A stretch of DNA of 64,000 nucleotides from Desulfosarcina sp. BuS5 (lineage in GTDB: Bacteria; Desulfobacterota; Desulfobacteria; Desulfobacterales; BuS5): NCBI RefSeq assembly GCF_028752835.1, contig NZ_CP087952.1, positions 1-64,000 on the forward strand, given 5' to 3'. Every line of letters starts with the position of its first letter. The first letter of the stretch is position 1. The position numbers were made by a program, and so were the translations under genes. Below are positions 18,570 to 28,072 of this stretch, in pieces. The notes beneath the pieces are model-generated. The model was not told where the DNA came from, searched no databases, and worked only from the letters and a program-made list of their open reading frames with translations.

Positions 18570-19733
18570 TTGAATATTGAAAAACTGATGGAATGGACAA
18601 AAGAACCAGCCTTTATGAACCGCAAGCAGGAAATATTTTTTCTGGAGCAGTGGATATCGGAAAAACCTGATAGCCTGCTTTTTATTTTCGGCCCCAAAAG
18701 CAGCGGAAAAACAACCTTGCTGTCACACTTCATTGAACAGAACTTGCCAGGCAGCAGGTATGAGATCAAACATTTTAATCTTCGAAAAATATTCATTGTT
18801 AATTATCAGCATTTCATTCAGACTTTTTTCGGGGTTGATTACAGTAAAAGCAAGGCTGATATAAAAGAGCGAAGACAGTACAATCTTAAAGTGTTTAATC
18901 TGACCGTGGATACCCTGAAAGGTCTTGAGGATAAGTCTCTTGATCCCTTTGCCGTTATGGAAAAAGAACTGCAAAAAACAGCCAACCATGGAATTCGTCC
19001 AGTCATCATTATTGATGAACTTCAAGCCCTGGAGGGAATCTATCTCAATGGTCAGAGGGAACTGCTCAAGGAACTCTTTAATTTTTTTGTGGCCATGACC
19101 AAGGAGTCTCATCTATGCCATGTGATCATCGCCTCCAGTGACGGTTATTTCATAGAGCGCATCTATAACGATAGCAAACTGAAAAAGACCTCAAAATTTC
19201 TTGAGGTTGATTATCTCTCTAAAGAAGATGTCCAATTCTGGCTTAATGATCTTGCCGGAAACTCAAAAATTAAAAAGTTTACTTTAACTAATTCTCAAAA
19301 AGAACAAATGTGGAAGATATTCGGTGGAAGCTGCTGGGAAATCAGTTCTTTTCTTGGAGATTTGCTGAGAGTGGCCAGTGATGGTTTTATACCTGATGAT
19401 GAGTTTGAAGAGCTTCTTGAACAAAAAAAAATTACTATGCGCAGCATGTTTGAGGACTATGCAGGCCTGAATAAGCAGAAAACAGGTCTGTTTCGTGCCA
19501 TAAATCAAGTCAATAGTGCACAGCCACATATCAAATTACGCGATCTTGCAGGAATTGTTGAAAACGGCCTTTTCGCAGAACCGGAACTTCGCAAAGAACT
19601 TTCTGAACTGGTAAGGCAGAATTTCCTGGCGTATAACCCTGTAACTGCTGAATATACCATCCAGGGGCGCAGCATGGAACATGGACTGCGTATGTTTATA
19701 GAGATGATTGATGATACACCGGCCGCTAATTAG
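18570..19733 (+). CDS. AAA ATPase (archaeal ATPase/STAND-like)
   Basis: 387-residue P-loop ATPase. Walker A FIFGPKSSGKTTLL is at about residues 32-45 and Walker B PVIIIDELQALEG near 142. A sensor-like VIIASSDGYF stretch is near 188, and the C-terminal part is probably winged-helix (LVRQNFLAYNPVTAEYTIQ). No effector domain is recognisable. Such ATPases often belong to defence or toxin-antitoxin modules, but nothing nearby proves it. Start TTG 18570 lies after GGAACGGGGA; ATG 18588 is an alternative. Function not assigned. Confidence 0.7.
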   Translation: MNIEKLMEWTKEPAFMNRKQEIFFLEQWISEKPDSLLFIFGPKSSGKTTLLSHFIEQNLPGSRYEIKHFNLRKIFIVNYQHFIQTFFGVDYSKSKADIKERRQYNLKVFNLTVDTLKGLEDKSLDPFAVMEKELQKTANHGIRPVIIIDELQALEGIYLNGQRELLKELFNFFVAMTKESHLCHVIIASSDGYFIERIYNDSKLKKTSKFLEVDYLSKEDVQFWLNDLAGNSKIKKFTLTNSQKEQMWKIFGGSCWEISSFLGDLLRVASDGFIPDDEFEELLEQKKITMRSMFEDYAGLNKQKTGLFRAINQVNSAQPHIKLRDLAGIVENGLFAEPELRKELSELVRQNFLAYNPVTAEYTIQGRSMEHGLRMFIEMIDDTPAAN

Positions 19734-19868
19734 CCGTGTTTGGATGAAAACTCAAAACCCCTGAAATTATAGTCAGTTGGATGCTATTCTCAAATCGAAG
19801 ATTTTTAAAGGTGGAAGGATAAACATGATGTTTATTTCTATTCTTCCGGATAAAAGGGAATAACCTCG

Positions 19869-21212
19869 ATGAACCGGTACATCCACCATCTTGGAGCAGA
19901 AGACTGTGTCACCGGCTCATGCCACCTGATGCAGGTAAAGGGACTGAACATTATGGTTGACTGTGGTCTGTCCCAGGGGAACGATTATTGTACGCCGATG
20001 GGAAAGTGGCCGGCTTCGCCTTCGGCCCTGGACTTTCTCTTTCTCACCCATGCACACATAGATCATATCGGACGGCTGCCGGAGCTTATTCAAAACGGTT
20101 TTAGAGGCGAAATCATCTGTTCCCATCCAACAAAAGCCCTGCTTTGTCCGATGCTCGCAGACGCCATGAAATTCTCCCACCTGCCTGAGAAGGATATGGA
20201 AAATCTGGAGAGAATCATCGATGATCTTTCATGGGGATTTGAATACAATCAAACCTTTGATCTGAAAAAAGGAATTACATACAAGCTTGGCAGGGCCGGT
20301 CACATCCTCGGCTCCTCCTTTATCAGGTTTGAAGTTGACCGCGGCTGGTCTGTAATATTTTCCGGTGACCTGGGATCAAAGGATACACCCATTTTGCCTG
20401 ATCCGGAAATTCCTGAGCCTGCCGATCTTCTTGTACTCGAATCCACCTATGGCGACAGGCTTCACGCAAAAAGAGATCAAAGAGTACACAATCTTGGAAC
20501 CATGCTGACCAGGGCTTTGTCTGATAAAGGTAAAGTTTTTATACCGGCATTTGCACTCGGGCGCACCCAGGAACTAGTTTATGAAATGGACAGGCTTTTT
20601 ACAGACTCCAAATATCATGAAATATTTCCTGAACTCAGCAATGGAAACAGTCCACCTGTTTTTATCGATTCTCCTCTGGGACTTAACATCACAAAGGTTT
20701 ATTCAAAGCTTGCTGAATACTGGGATAAAGAAGCAAAAAAACTGCACTGTCATGGCGACCATCCCATTGATTTCAAAGGGCTTTACGCTGTCAGTAATTA
20801 CAGGGATCATCAAAAGTTATGCAGCACAAGCGGCCCGGCCGTCATCCTTGCAGGCAGCGGTATGTGTACAGGCGGCAGAATAATCAATCATTTGACAGTA
20901 GGTATAGACCAGCCTGAAAACGACATTTGTTTTGTGGGTTATCAGGCGAAAGGCACACCTGGAAGGAAAATTCAAAAATACTGCAAATATCTTGGCGGTT
21001 ATGTTTATCTGGACGGAGAAAAAAAATTTATAAAGGCAAATGTCCACACGCTTTCAGGCTACTCCGCACACGCCGACCAAAATGGACTTGTATCCTGGGT
21101 GGAGTCAATAGCCGAAAAACCGCATGCAGTCAAACTCGTTCATGGTGAAACAAAAGCCCAAACAGCTCTGGCATCTGTTTTAAGAAACAAAGGTTATACA
21201 GTATTGGATTAA
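19869..21212 (+). CDS. Beta-CASP metallo-beta-lactamase-fold RNA hydrolase
   Basis: Zinc-dependent hydrolase of the beta-CASP group. The metal site THAHIDHIGRLPE is at about residues 58-70, the second site GHILGSSFIRFE near 145 and GDLGSKDTP near 163. The beta-CASP part has PAFALGRTQEL and IDSPLG, and the C-terminal motif SGYSAHADQNGLVSWVE is near 393. Length (447) matches bacterial YSH1/RNase-like proteins that process RNA. It stands alone between accessory genes. RNA as substrate is family knowledge, not shown by this sequence. Confidence 0.88.
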   Translation: MNRYIHHLGAEDCVTGSCHLMQVKGLNIMVDCGLSQGNDYCTPMGKWPASPSALDFLFLTHAHIDHIGRLPELIQNGFRGEIICSHPTKALLCPMLADAMKFSHLPEKDMENLERIIDDLSWGFEYNQTFDLKKGITYKLGRAGHILGSSFIRFEVDRGWSVIFSGDLGSKDTPILPDPEIPEPADLLVLESTYGDRLHAKRDQRVHNLGTMLTRALSDKGKVFIPAFALGRTQELVYEMDRLFTDSKYHEIFPELSNGNSPPVFIDSPLGLNITKVYSKLAEYWDKEAKKLHCHGDHPIDFKGLYAVSNYRDHQKLCSTSGPAVILAGSGMCTGGRIINHLTVGIDQPENDICFVGYQAKGTPGRKIQKYCKYLGGYVYLDGEKKFIKANVHTLSGYSAHADQNGLVSWVESIAEKPHAVKLVHGETKAQTALASVLRNKGYTVLD

Positions 21213-21468
21213 TCCTATTAATCCTAAGGAACGAGGCATAAAAAAATGAAATATCCATTGAAAGCTCAGAGCTGTTTTTAACAAGTATCCAACAATTTCA
21301 CCAGAACCAATAGGTAGTTTGCTTTCTATAGCATTTTGATAATTAAATTGGCCAGGACGATGGTCAATATATCTGATGCATTTTCTAACCGAGGCCTTTT
21401 AACCTGAAATTTCGTTATTTTTACATGTGGCCTTAATTTTATCATGTAACCCCTTGAAAATCTATGTA

Positions 21469-21500
21469 GTCTGTGTTCGTCCGTGTGAGTCTGTGGCTAA
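21469..21500 (+). repeat. Dispersed repeat abutting the EpsI start codon
   Basis: GTCTGTGTTCGTCCGTGTG continues to GAGTCTGTGGCTAA, which directly touches the ATG of the EpsI gene (21501). There is no Shine-Dalgarno between them, so the repeat forms the 5' leader end. The rest of the 288-bp gap (21213-21468) has no gene. Confidence 0.75.
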
Positions 21501-22160
21501 ATGAAAAAAATGAATATCCTTTCATCCAAACGAAGCTTGATCGCATCAGGCCTTATGCTAATCACGCTTCTAGTCATTAATCACTTCGGACATTTTAAAA
21601 ATATCAACCCCCTACAACCCCTTTCAGGATTTCCTCGTCATATAGGGCACTGGTACGGAGAAACAGGGCGCTTTGATCAAAAAATCTATGACATTTTGGG
21701 GGTAGATGATTTTTTCCTGTGCAATTATAAATCTCATGACGGAAAACAAATACAGCTCTACATTGGCTATTACAATAATCAAAGAGAAGGAGACCTGATT
21801 CATTCTCCAAAAAACTGTATGCCCGGATCAGGCTGGAACATTATCCATACCTCAATAAAAGAATTGACCGTCCCGGGAAGAGACTCTGGTAAAACAAATA
21901 TCATAAAAATGATTCTGAAAAAGGGAAATCAAAAACAAGTTGTTCTTTACTGGTTTCAGTCCAGAGGCCGTATTATTTCTTCAGAATATCGGCAAAAAAT
22001 CTATCTTGTGCTGGATGCGATTTTAAAACACCGTACAGACGGATCGTTTGTTCGGCTGATAGCACCAGTAGTACAAACCGAAGCTGAAACAACCGGATAC
22101 ATGGGAGACTTTGCTCAGCAGCTTTTCCCAATCCTTGAAGAATACCTCCCTGAAGCATAA
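21501..22160 (+). CDS. epsI: EpsI family exosortase-associated protein
   Basis: 219-residue protein of the EpsI family, which occurs fused to or beside exosortases. It has one N-terminal membrane segment (LIASGLMLITLLVINHF, about residues 12-28). The family signatures QLYIGYYNNQREGDLIHSP and KNCMPGSGWNI (about 90-118) carry the conserved His, Cys and Trp. It probably lies on the outer face of the inner membrane. It is encoded 2 bp before the exosortase, in EpsI-first order; in exosortase A proteins this domain is usually C-terminally fused (family knowledge). Exact biochemical role unknown. Confidence 0.88.
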   Translation: MKKMNILSSKRSLIASGLMLITLLVINHFGHFKNINPLQPLSGFPRHIGHWYGETGRFDQKIYDILGVDDFFLCNYKSHDGKQIQLYIGYYNNQREGDLIHSPKNCMPGSGWNIIHTSIKELTVPGRDSGKTNIIKMILKKGNQKQVVLYWFQSRGRIISSEYRQKIYLVLDAILKHRTDGSFVRLIAPVVQTEAETTGYMGDFAQQLFPILEEYLPEA

Positions 22161-22162
22161 TT

Positions 22163-22987
22163 TTGGGTATTAAAAAAATAAAAACCTGGCTGCCGATCGC
22201 CATCCTGATCATTTGTTTTGCAGCGCTTTATCAGCATGTTATTATTAAAATGGTTCAGGACTGGCTTGGCGACGATAACTATGGCCATGGTTTCATGATT
22301 CCATTTATTACAGTCTATTTTATTTGGCAGCGGAAAGATGACTTTTCAAAGCTCCAGGTTAACCCTGCCAACACTGGTATCGTTATTCTGTTTTCAGGCC
22401 TCTTAATCCTTTTTGTCGGCACTATCGGCGCAGAACTTTTCATGATGCGTTTTTCAATGCTTATCGTGATCTATGGACTCATCATTTTCCTGAAAGGAGT
22501 CGAGTTTGGAAAAATTACTCTGGCACCTGTAGCCTATCTGATTTTCATGATTCCGCTCCCAGCTATTATTTGGAACAAAATCGCCTTCCCCTTAAAGCTG
22601 TTTGCAACAAAAATGGCCGTTAACACTATAAAGTTGGCGCAAATACCTGCTTACAGGGAAGGAAATATTATTCACCTTAGCAATACTACACTTCAGGTAG
22701 TAGATGCCTGCTCCGGCATGCGTTCCCTTGTTTCACTGCTGGCATTGAGCGCCGCCTTTGTCCTGGCTGCCGGTTATTCAAAAATAAAAAAATTGGCATT
22801 GTTCCTCTCTGCCGTACCTATTGCCATATTGTTAAACATTGCCCGTTTGTCCTTTACCGCTTTGTTAACGCAGTATTTCAACCCCCAGATCGCGCAAGGT
22901 TTTTTGCATGAATTGTCCGGGATATTTGTTTTTATTTTTGCAATACCCTGTCTTTATTTTTTGCACAAGCTTATATGCAAATTTTGA
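22163..22987 (+). CDS. Exosortase (XrtA-like transpeptidase, stand-alone)
   Basis: Integral-membrane cysteine protease/transpeptidase that cuts C-terminal sorting tags (PEP-CTERM class) of exported proteins. About eight hydrophobic segments fill its 274 residues. The catalytic Cys is in VVDACSGMRSLVSL at about residue 184, the conserved Arg in LNIARLSFTALL near 226, and the His in GFLHELSGIF near 249. All three are present, so it should be active. TTG start two bases after the EpsI stop. The exosortase subtype cannot be fixed without profile searches. Confidence 0.92.
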   Translation: MGIKKIKTWLPIAILIICFAALYQHVIIKMVQDWLGDDNYGHGFMIPFITVYFIWQRKDDFSKLQVNPANTGIVILFSGLLILFVGTIGAELFMMRFSMLIVIYGLIIFLKGVEFGKITLAPVAYLIFMIPLPAIIWNKIAFPLKLFATKMAVNTIKLAQIPAYREGNIIHLSNTTLQVVDACSGMRSLVSLLALSAAFVLAAGYSKIKKLALFLSAVPIAILLNIARLSFTALLTQYFNPQIAQGFLHELSGIFVFIFAIPCLYFLHKLICKF

Positions 22988-23075
22988 ATTTTTAATTATG
23001 AATTAAGAATGAGGGGTTAAATAAAGCTTGAAAAAATTGTGACATCTTTGCCAGTATAAAAATATAAGGGGAAAA

Positions 23076-23912
23076 ATGAAAAAAATGTATATAAAATCAA
23101 AATTATTAATAATCATCCTTTTATCGATCTTTTTTATCTCTTGCAACGGAGGAAAAATGGAGGAAAAAAAAGTTAATTATAATGCATTAAAAGACGTCCC
23201 TGCATCCGCATGGAAAAAGTTGTCTCAAAAGAAAATATATTTTGGCCATCAGTCAGTTGGATTCAACATAATAGACGGCATAAAAGACCTGATGAAAAAA
23301 AATTCAAAAATAAAGCTGAACATTATCGAAACATCATCACCTGCTGATTTCAAAAAAGGTGTTTTTGCCCATTCACGAGTAGGGAAAAATGTAAATCCTG
23401 AGTCAAAAGCAGATGCATTTGTTAAAATTATCAACAAATTGGGGGATAATATTGATATAGCTTTTTTTAAATTCTGTTATGTAGATATTAATTCCCAAAC
23501 AGATGTGAATAAGGTTTTTAATCATTACAAAGAAACTATGGCAAAGCTGAAAAATAAATATCCCAAAACAAAATTTGTTCATTTTACTATACCCCTTGGC
23601 ACAACAAAAATTACTTTAAAAACAAGGATTAAAATGCTGATCGGGAAAAAAGATATTTGGGAGTTAGACGCAAATATCAGAAAAAACGAATATAATGAAT
23701 TACTGATAAAAGAATATAAAGACAAAGAACCTGTCTTTGATATAGCAAAATTTGAAAGCACTTATTCTAACGGAAAAAGATCTACCTTTACAAAACAAGA
23801 CAAAAGCTATTTTTCTCTTGCTCCGGAATATACTTATGATGACGGCCATCTTAATGAACCCGGCCGCGTAAAAATTGCTGAACAGCTTTTGATCCTTCTC
23901 ATAAATCAGTAG
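23076..23912 (+). CDS. SGNH-hydrolase-like lipoprotein of exosortase neighbourhood
   Basis: Predicted lipoprotein. The signal peptide ends in the lipobox FISC at about residue 23, followed by NGGKMEEKK. The mature part has the conserved KKIYFGHQSVGFNIIDGIKDL near 52 and a C-terminal DDGHLNEPGRVKIAEQL motif near 252, which looks like the Asp-His pair of SGNH/GDSL hydrolases. It may remove acyl groups from EPS or lipids at the cell surface (inference). It lies 88 bp after the exosortase. Start has AAGGGG upstream. The region between carries AT-rich GAATTTTTAATTATGAATT repeats. Confidence 0.65.
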   Translation: MKKMYIKSKLLIIILLSIFFISCNGGKMEEKKVNYNALKDVPASAWKKLSQKKIYFGHQSVGFNIIDGIKDLMKKNSKIKLNIIETSSPADFKKGVFAHSRVGKNVNPESKADAFVKIINKLGDNIDIAFFKFCYVDINSQTDVNKVFNHYKETMAKLKNKYPKTKFVHFTIPLGTTKITLKTRIKMLIGKKDIWELDANIRKNEYNELLIKEYKDKEPVFDIAKFESTYSNGKRSTFTKQDKSYFSLAPEYTYDDGHLNEPGRVKIAEQLLILLINQ

Positions 23913-23952
23913 AATTCCTTAATTCAAAATTAAAAATTGTTATATAAAAGAT

Positions 23953-25890
23953 ATGGGACTAATAGCAGGAATATATTCAATAGAAAATAAAGCCATTGAT
24001 AGCGGCAGGCATCTGGATAAAATGATACAATGTCAACAACATCGCTGCCAGGGTGGAGAACCTGTTAAATATATAAACAAGCAAATTGCCATTGCTATGG
24101 TAAATCCATTAGACTCCATATTTTCCGAATACGATATACCAACAAACAGCCATAATCCTATTTCCGGCCTGTATAATGGCATATATGCTTTTACAGATGG
24201 AATAGTGTTAGACGTACCAAAGCACAAAATATATTTTGAAAGCAACGGGCTTCCAATGCAGGATAATACATGTTCTTCCATAGTTGCAGCAGCATACCAG
24301 AAATGGGGTCTTGATTTTATGTTGCATCTTGAAGGAGAATTTTCCTGCGCTATCTGGGATGAAAAGAAAAAAAGGCTTGTTCTTGCCCGTGACCCTTTTG
24401 GGCATAAACCAATACATTATTATTCCAATAATAAAAAAGTTTATTTTTCTTCAGAAATTAAAGGCATCCTGGATGCCGGCGTAAATCCTGGCATCGACCT
24501 GACTTCATTAAGCGATTTTTTAAGTTTAAATTGTATCCCTTATCCGGCAACAATTTTTAAAAACATTTTCCAGGTCCCGCCAGGCAGCCTGGTAATTATA
24601 AACAGTCTTGATATTAAAATAAAAAAATACTGGGAACCGGTTATATCCGTTGACAAGACGATATCCTTTGAAAATGCTGCTCAAATGATTACCGAATCTT
24701 TAAAAGAAGCGGTAAAAAGACGGATGATGGCAAAAGATGCCTTTTGCTTTTTAAGCGGTGGTATGGATTCCAGTGCCATAGTCTCTTTTATGACAGAAGT
24801 ATCTTCCTCTACAGTTCATGCTGTAAGCGTGGGGTTTGAGGAAGAGGAAGAAAATGAACTTGAAGATGCTGCTGTAATGGCAAAACATGTCGGCGCAAAA
24901 CTGCACCAGGTAATTGCAAAGCCGGATTCTTTTTTTGATATGCTCGACCTGATGGTTTTTCATCATGACACCCCTTTCACTGACACTTCCGCATATCCCA
25001 CTTTTTATGCCGGTAAACTCGGAAGCAGTCTAACTGATGTTATCCTGACCGGTGACGGCCCTGATCAAACCATGGGAGGAAGCGGTCATTATGTCTTTGC
25101 CGTAAAAAATAATATATTTGCAAACAGAAAAAAAACTTTTCAGTTTCTTTCAGGAATTGGAGCAGGCATAGCATCTGCTTTATCAATCGACCCGACCCCG
25201 GCGCTTTTTTCCAAAATTCACAGAAAATTATATCGGCAAAGCCTTGGACCGGTTCATGCAGCATATGATATCCGTTCATATTTTCCTGATATAGTAAAAA
25301 AATATCTTTGTACAAAAAATCTGTACGATGTCCATTCTGCCCACAATCCCTACCGGCATCCTGAAGCATGGTTTAAACAGGCGCAAGGTCTGGACGATAT
25401 TAACAAATATTTATATGCGGATATGCAATTTTATGTACCTGACGATCTTATGATAAAAGTAGATCGTATGTGTATGGCACATGGTTTGGAGACTCTTTCT
25501 CCATTCCAGGATATTAAACTTGCTGAAATAGTCAACAAATTACCCGGTCACTACAAAATACTGCAAACAAAAAACAATCAGATAATAACAAAATATATTC
25601 TTCAAAAAGTTTGTGAAAATCGGTTTCCAGAACAAATTCTGACAAAAAAAAAACAGGGTTTTGGTGTTCCTCTTGAAAAATGGTTAAAACAGAATAATGG
25701 AGAAAAAATAAAAGAAATATTGCTTGATCCAGGCTCACTTCAAAGAGGTTATTTTAAGGGAAAATCTATTGAGAAGTTTGTAAATGTTTTTCTTGAAAAC
25801 AAAGGCGATTATTTTTTCCCGGGACCAAATGCGATTGCCGGTCTTTTAACCCTTGAGTTGTGGCACAGGAGATATTTGGATTTTATATGA
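23953..25890 (+). CDS. Asparagine synthetase-like protein lacking glutaminase residues
   Basis: 645-residue AsnB-type protein. The C-terminal synthetase domain keeps the PP-loop FLSGGMDSSAIV near residue 270 and KVDRMCMAHGLETLSPFQD near 505. In the N-terminal class II amidotransferase domain, Cys2 is missing (MGLIAG in place of MCGIAG). The HRGPD motif is altered to QHRCQGGEP and no NGE motif is found. It should not hydrolyse glutamine, so it may use free ammonia, another amine, or form an intramolecular amide, as in beta-lactam synthetase-like and lasso-cyclase-like relatives (family knowledge). GDGPDQTMGG also departs from the usual GEGADEIFGGY. Confidence 0.82.
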   Translation: MGLIAGIYSIENKAIDSGRHLDKMIQCQQHRCQGGEPVKYINKQIAIAMVNPLDSIFSEYDIPTNSHNPISGLYNGIYAFTDGIVLDVPKHKIYFESNGLPMQDNTCSSIVAAAYQKWGLDFMLHLEGEFSCAIWDEKKKRLVLARDPFGHKPIHYYSNNKKVYFSSEIKGILDAGVNPGIDLTSLSDFLSLNCIPYPATIFKNIFQVPPGSLVIINSLDIKIKKYWEPVISVDKTISFENAAQMITESLKEAVKRRMMAKDAFCFLSGGMDSSAIVSFMTEVSSSTVHAVSVGFEEEEENELEDAAVMAKHVGAKLHQVIAKPDSFFDMLDLMVFHHDTPFTDTSAYPTFYAGKLGSSLTDVILTGDGPDQTMGGSGHYVFAVKNNIFANRKKTFQFLSGIGAGIASALSIDPTPALFSKIHRKLYRQSLGPVHAAYDIRSYFPDIVKKYLCTKNLYDVHSAHNPYRHPEAWFKQAQGLDDINKYLYADMQFYVPDDLMIKVDRMCMAHGLETLSPFQDIKLAEIVNKLPGHYKILQTKNNQIITKYILQKVCENRFPEQILTKKKQGFGVPLEKWLKQNNGEKIKEILLDPGSLQRGYFKGKSIEKFVNVFLENKGDYFFPGPNAIAGLLTLELWHRRYLDFI

Positions 25891-26018
25891 AAATGAAAAA
25901 TTTTATAATTAAATATTTTAATCTTATTCTTATATGTGTTCTTCTGTTAATACCATTAAGAATGAGAGCTAAACTGTTGTGGATGATGTCGAGCTTGAAA
26001 CACAATTTTAAATTTTAA
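25887..26018 (+). CDS. Possible small membrane peptide (43 residues)
   Basis: The ATG overlaps the stop of the preceding gene (ATGA), suggesting translational coupling. The product MKMKNFIIKYFNLILICVLL then continues with a positively charged tail and a hydrophobic core of about 15 residues, consistent with one membrane helix. No family is recognised. It could equally be the degraded start of a lost gene; coding status is uncertain. Confidence 0.3.
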   Translation: MKMKNFIIKYFNLILICVLLLIPLRMRAKLLWMMSSLKHNFKF

Positions 26019-26216
26019 ATTTTTTAATGAGGCATATATTATGCTTGATGGGAAAATAAAAAGTGAAATATTGCAGTGCCTTAAAAATGAAAATTTACAT
26101 AAAATTATTCTTTTCGGTTCATATGCATATGGAACTCCTTGTGCTGACAGCGATATTGATTTGATTGTTGTATCCAACGCCAGGGGTATGAGCAAAAATT
26201 ATAAAGATTATTTAAA

Positions 26217-26344
26217 AAGGGTGTTGCAAAGATTGCTATTATCGGTAATTAAAACAGGTGGTTACGCCATAATGGGAAAATGGGGTTTTTATAGGTTAAC
26301 TAATTGATTTTATTATAAAAGTTTTTTTACTTTGCAACACCCTT
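26217..26344. mobile_element. 128-bp MITE, copy 1
   Basis: Non-autonomous element with 15-bp perfect terminal inverted repeats AAGGGTGTTGCAAAG, flanked by a TTAAA target duplication (26212-26216 and 26345-26349). A nearly identical copy in opposite orientation lies at 35939-36066. It has no gene of its own. A matching autonomous transposase is not visible in this window. Confidence 0.92.
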
Positions 26345-26764
26345 TTAAAGAATAAAACAATGATCTCTAAAAAACTTTTAAAGATAAAAAAAAAATATCC
26401 TCTTGATTTGATTGTTTACACTAAAGATGAATGGGCTTTTCTCAAAGATTCAAAAACTTCATTTATACAAATTATAGAAGAAAAAGGTATTAATTTTTAT
26501 ATGAAAGATGGTGCCAGATCCTGGATGGCTTTTACCGATAGAGACCTTGAAGCAGCAAAAATACATAGCGTTGTTCGTTTGTATGGAATAATTAATGAAA
26601 AAATTGAATTAAAATTTACAATTGACGAGGATCATCTTAATCTCATAGACGATATATATATCGACACAAGATACCCAAGTGGTCTTGGCTTACTGCCATC
26701 CGGTTTTCCTTCAAAAGAAGAAGCAATTGAAGTTTTAAATATTGCAAAAAACATTTATGATAAT

Positions 26765-28072
26765 CAGTAGTGTCCGGTTAAGTTTTTGCATATAGCATTT
26801 GCTCTTTGATAATCAGATTATTAGACCATACGTTTTTTTCGTCAGTACGTAATTCGTTCTGGATGGTATTTCTAAGCTGACGAATCCTCTTTATTGATAC
26901 AGGTTCATTAAACTGTTCATGGCAGTATATGGCCATAAGCAGGTAGGTTATTAACCCCGCAAGGATTTGAACCATCAGGCCATATCTACTGTGAGCAATC
27001 AAGTGGTACACTTTTAAATGTTTCTTCCACCATTTGAAAAAAGTTTCGATATCCCATCTAAGCTTATAAACGGTTGCAACCTGCTCGGCTGTAAGATCAT
27101 AACGATCAGTTGCCACAAAATATTTGACACCGGCAATTTTATAACCAACCAGTCGAACCGGCTTTCTGGTCTGGTTTACCCCAGGAGTGCCAAGAAGAAC
27201 CACAGCATCATAAAAAATATAGCTGTCGGGATCAACAGGCTGCTCTTTGATAATAGTTCTTGTTGTTTTCGCTTTGATGCGGCAAACAAAATGTTTTTTT
27301 TCATCCTGAAGAAGATCAAAATCCTTATGTGATTGATACCCCCGATCCATGATTCCTGTTTGGCCTTTTGTAAGGATAGACCTGACAAAGGGGCGTTCAG
27401 CGCCATTTCCATTTGTCAGATGAATTTTTATAGGAATCTTGCGATTGACATCAAAGCCGAAATGGCCTTTTGCTTTTTTAGCGCCTTTTCTGTAATCAGC
27501 CCAGTACATGGACAGAACTGCATCAATTAAAGATCCATCAATGGAAACGAGTTCACCGAGATCTGAATAATTTGATGGTAAAGCATTTTGTGCCTGGCTG
27601 CAAAGAGCTTGAAAAACATATTCAAGCTGTTCAAGCCCTCGAGAATTGATAATTTCGGAAAAACTGCTACGACTGATCCCTCCATCTGGAGCGACACATT
27701 CTTTGGCAAAATCGTCTTCTTTAAGGTGTTGAATAAGATCACGAGCTGATTCATGTTCTTGTAGATGGAAAAATATCAGTGCGTGAAGCTGATCTTCAAA
27801 AGTCATTTTCAATGGCCTGTGACCTCGGGATTTAAGCTGTGGCGTGTCAGGAAAAATCTTTTGCAAAGGTTTGAGAAATCGAGCATGAGATTGGGGATTA
27901 AAATTCTTTTTTGGGATATTGAATATGTCCATTTTTGTCTTAACTCCTTGTTATAATTATATTTTATAACAAAACGATAAAAAATTTTTATTTGGTTTGT
28001 CAAGTAAAAAATGAACATTTTTCTAATTTTTTTATCCCATATAACATGCAAAAACCTAACCGGACACTACTG
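26765..28072. mobile_element. IS4-family insertion sequence, 1308 bp
   Basis: Imperfect terminal inverted repeats of about 27 bp begin CAGTAGTGTCCGGTTA at the left and, as complement, at the right (one mismatch, A/G, at position 17). It is flanked by a 9-bp target duplication TATGATAAT (26756-26764 and 28073-28081). It carries one transposase on the minus strand. It inserted near the 3' end of the nucleotidyltransferase gene. Confidence 0.93.
26778..27932 (-). CDS. IS4-family DDE transposase
   Basis: 384-residue transposase filling the IS. The first catalytic Asp is probably in LVSIDGSLIDAVLSMYW near residue 130 and the second in GIMDRGYQSHKDF near 198. The Y-2-R-3-E-6-K signature is seen as YKLRWDIETFFKWWKKHL near 293, characteristic of IS4-family enzymes. 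The N-terminal region resembles the helical domain common to this group. The frame is intact and both ends of the element are present, so it may be active. Confidence 0.93.
   Translation of the reverse strand: MDIFNIPKKNFNPQSHARFLKPLQKIFPDTPQLKSRGHRPLKMTFEDQLHALIFFHLQEHESARDLIQHLKEDDFAKECVAPDGGISRSSFSEIINSRGLEQLEYVFQALCSQAQNALPSNYSDLGELVSIDGSLIDAVLSMYWADYRKGAKKAKGHFGFDVNRKIPIKIHLTNGNGAERPFVRSILTKGQTGIMDRGYQSHKDFDLLQDEKKHFVCRIKAKTTRTIIKEQPVDPDSYIFYDAVVLLGTPGVNQTRKPVRLVGYKIAGVKYFVATDRYDLTAEQVATVYKLRWDIETFFKWWKKHLKVYHLIAHSRYGLMVQILAGLITYLLMAIYCHEQFNEPVSIKRIRQLRNTIQNELRTDEKNVWSNNLIIKEQMLYAKT

Noticed and set aside
26041-26770. Two-gene MNT/HEPN toxin-antitoxin operon
   Set aside because: The apparent two genes are halves of one frame split by a 128-bp MITE with a TTAAA duplication; excision restores a single gene.
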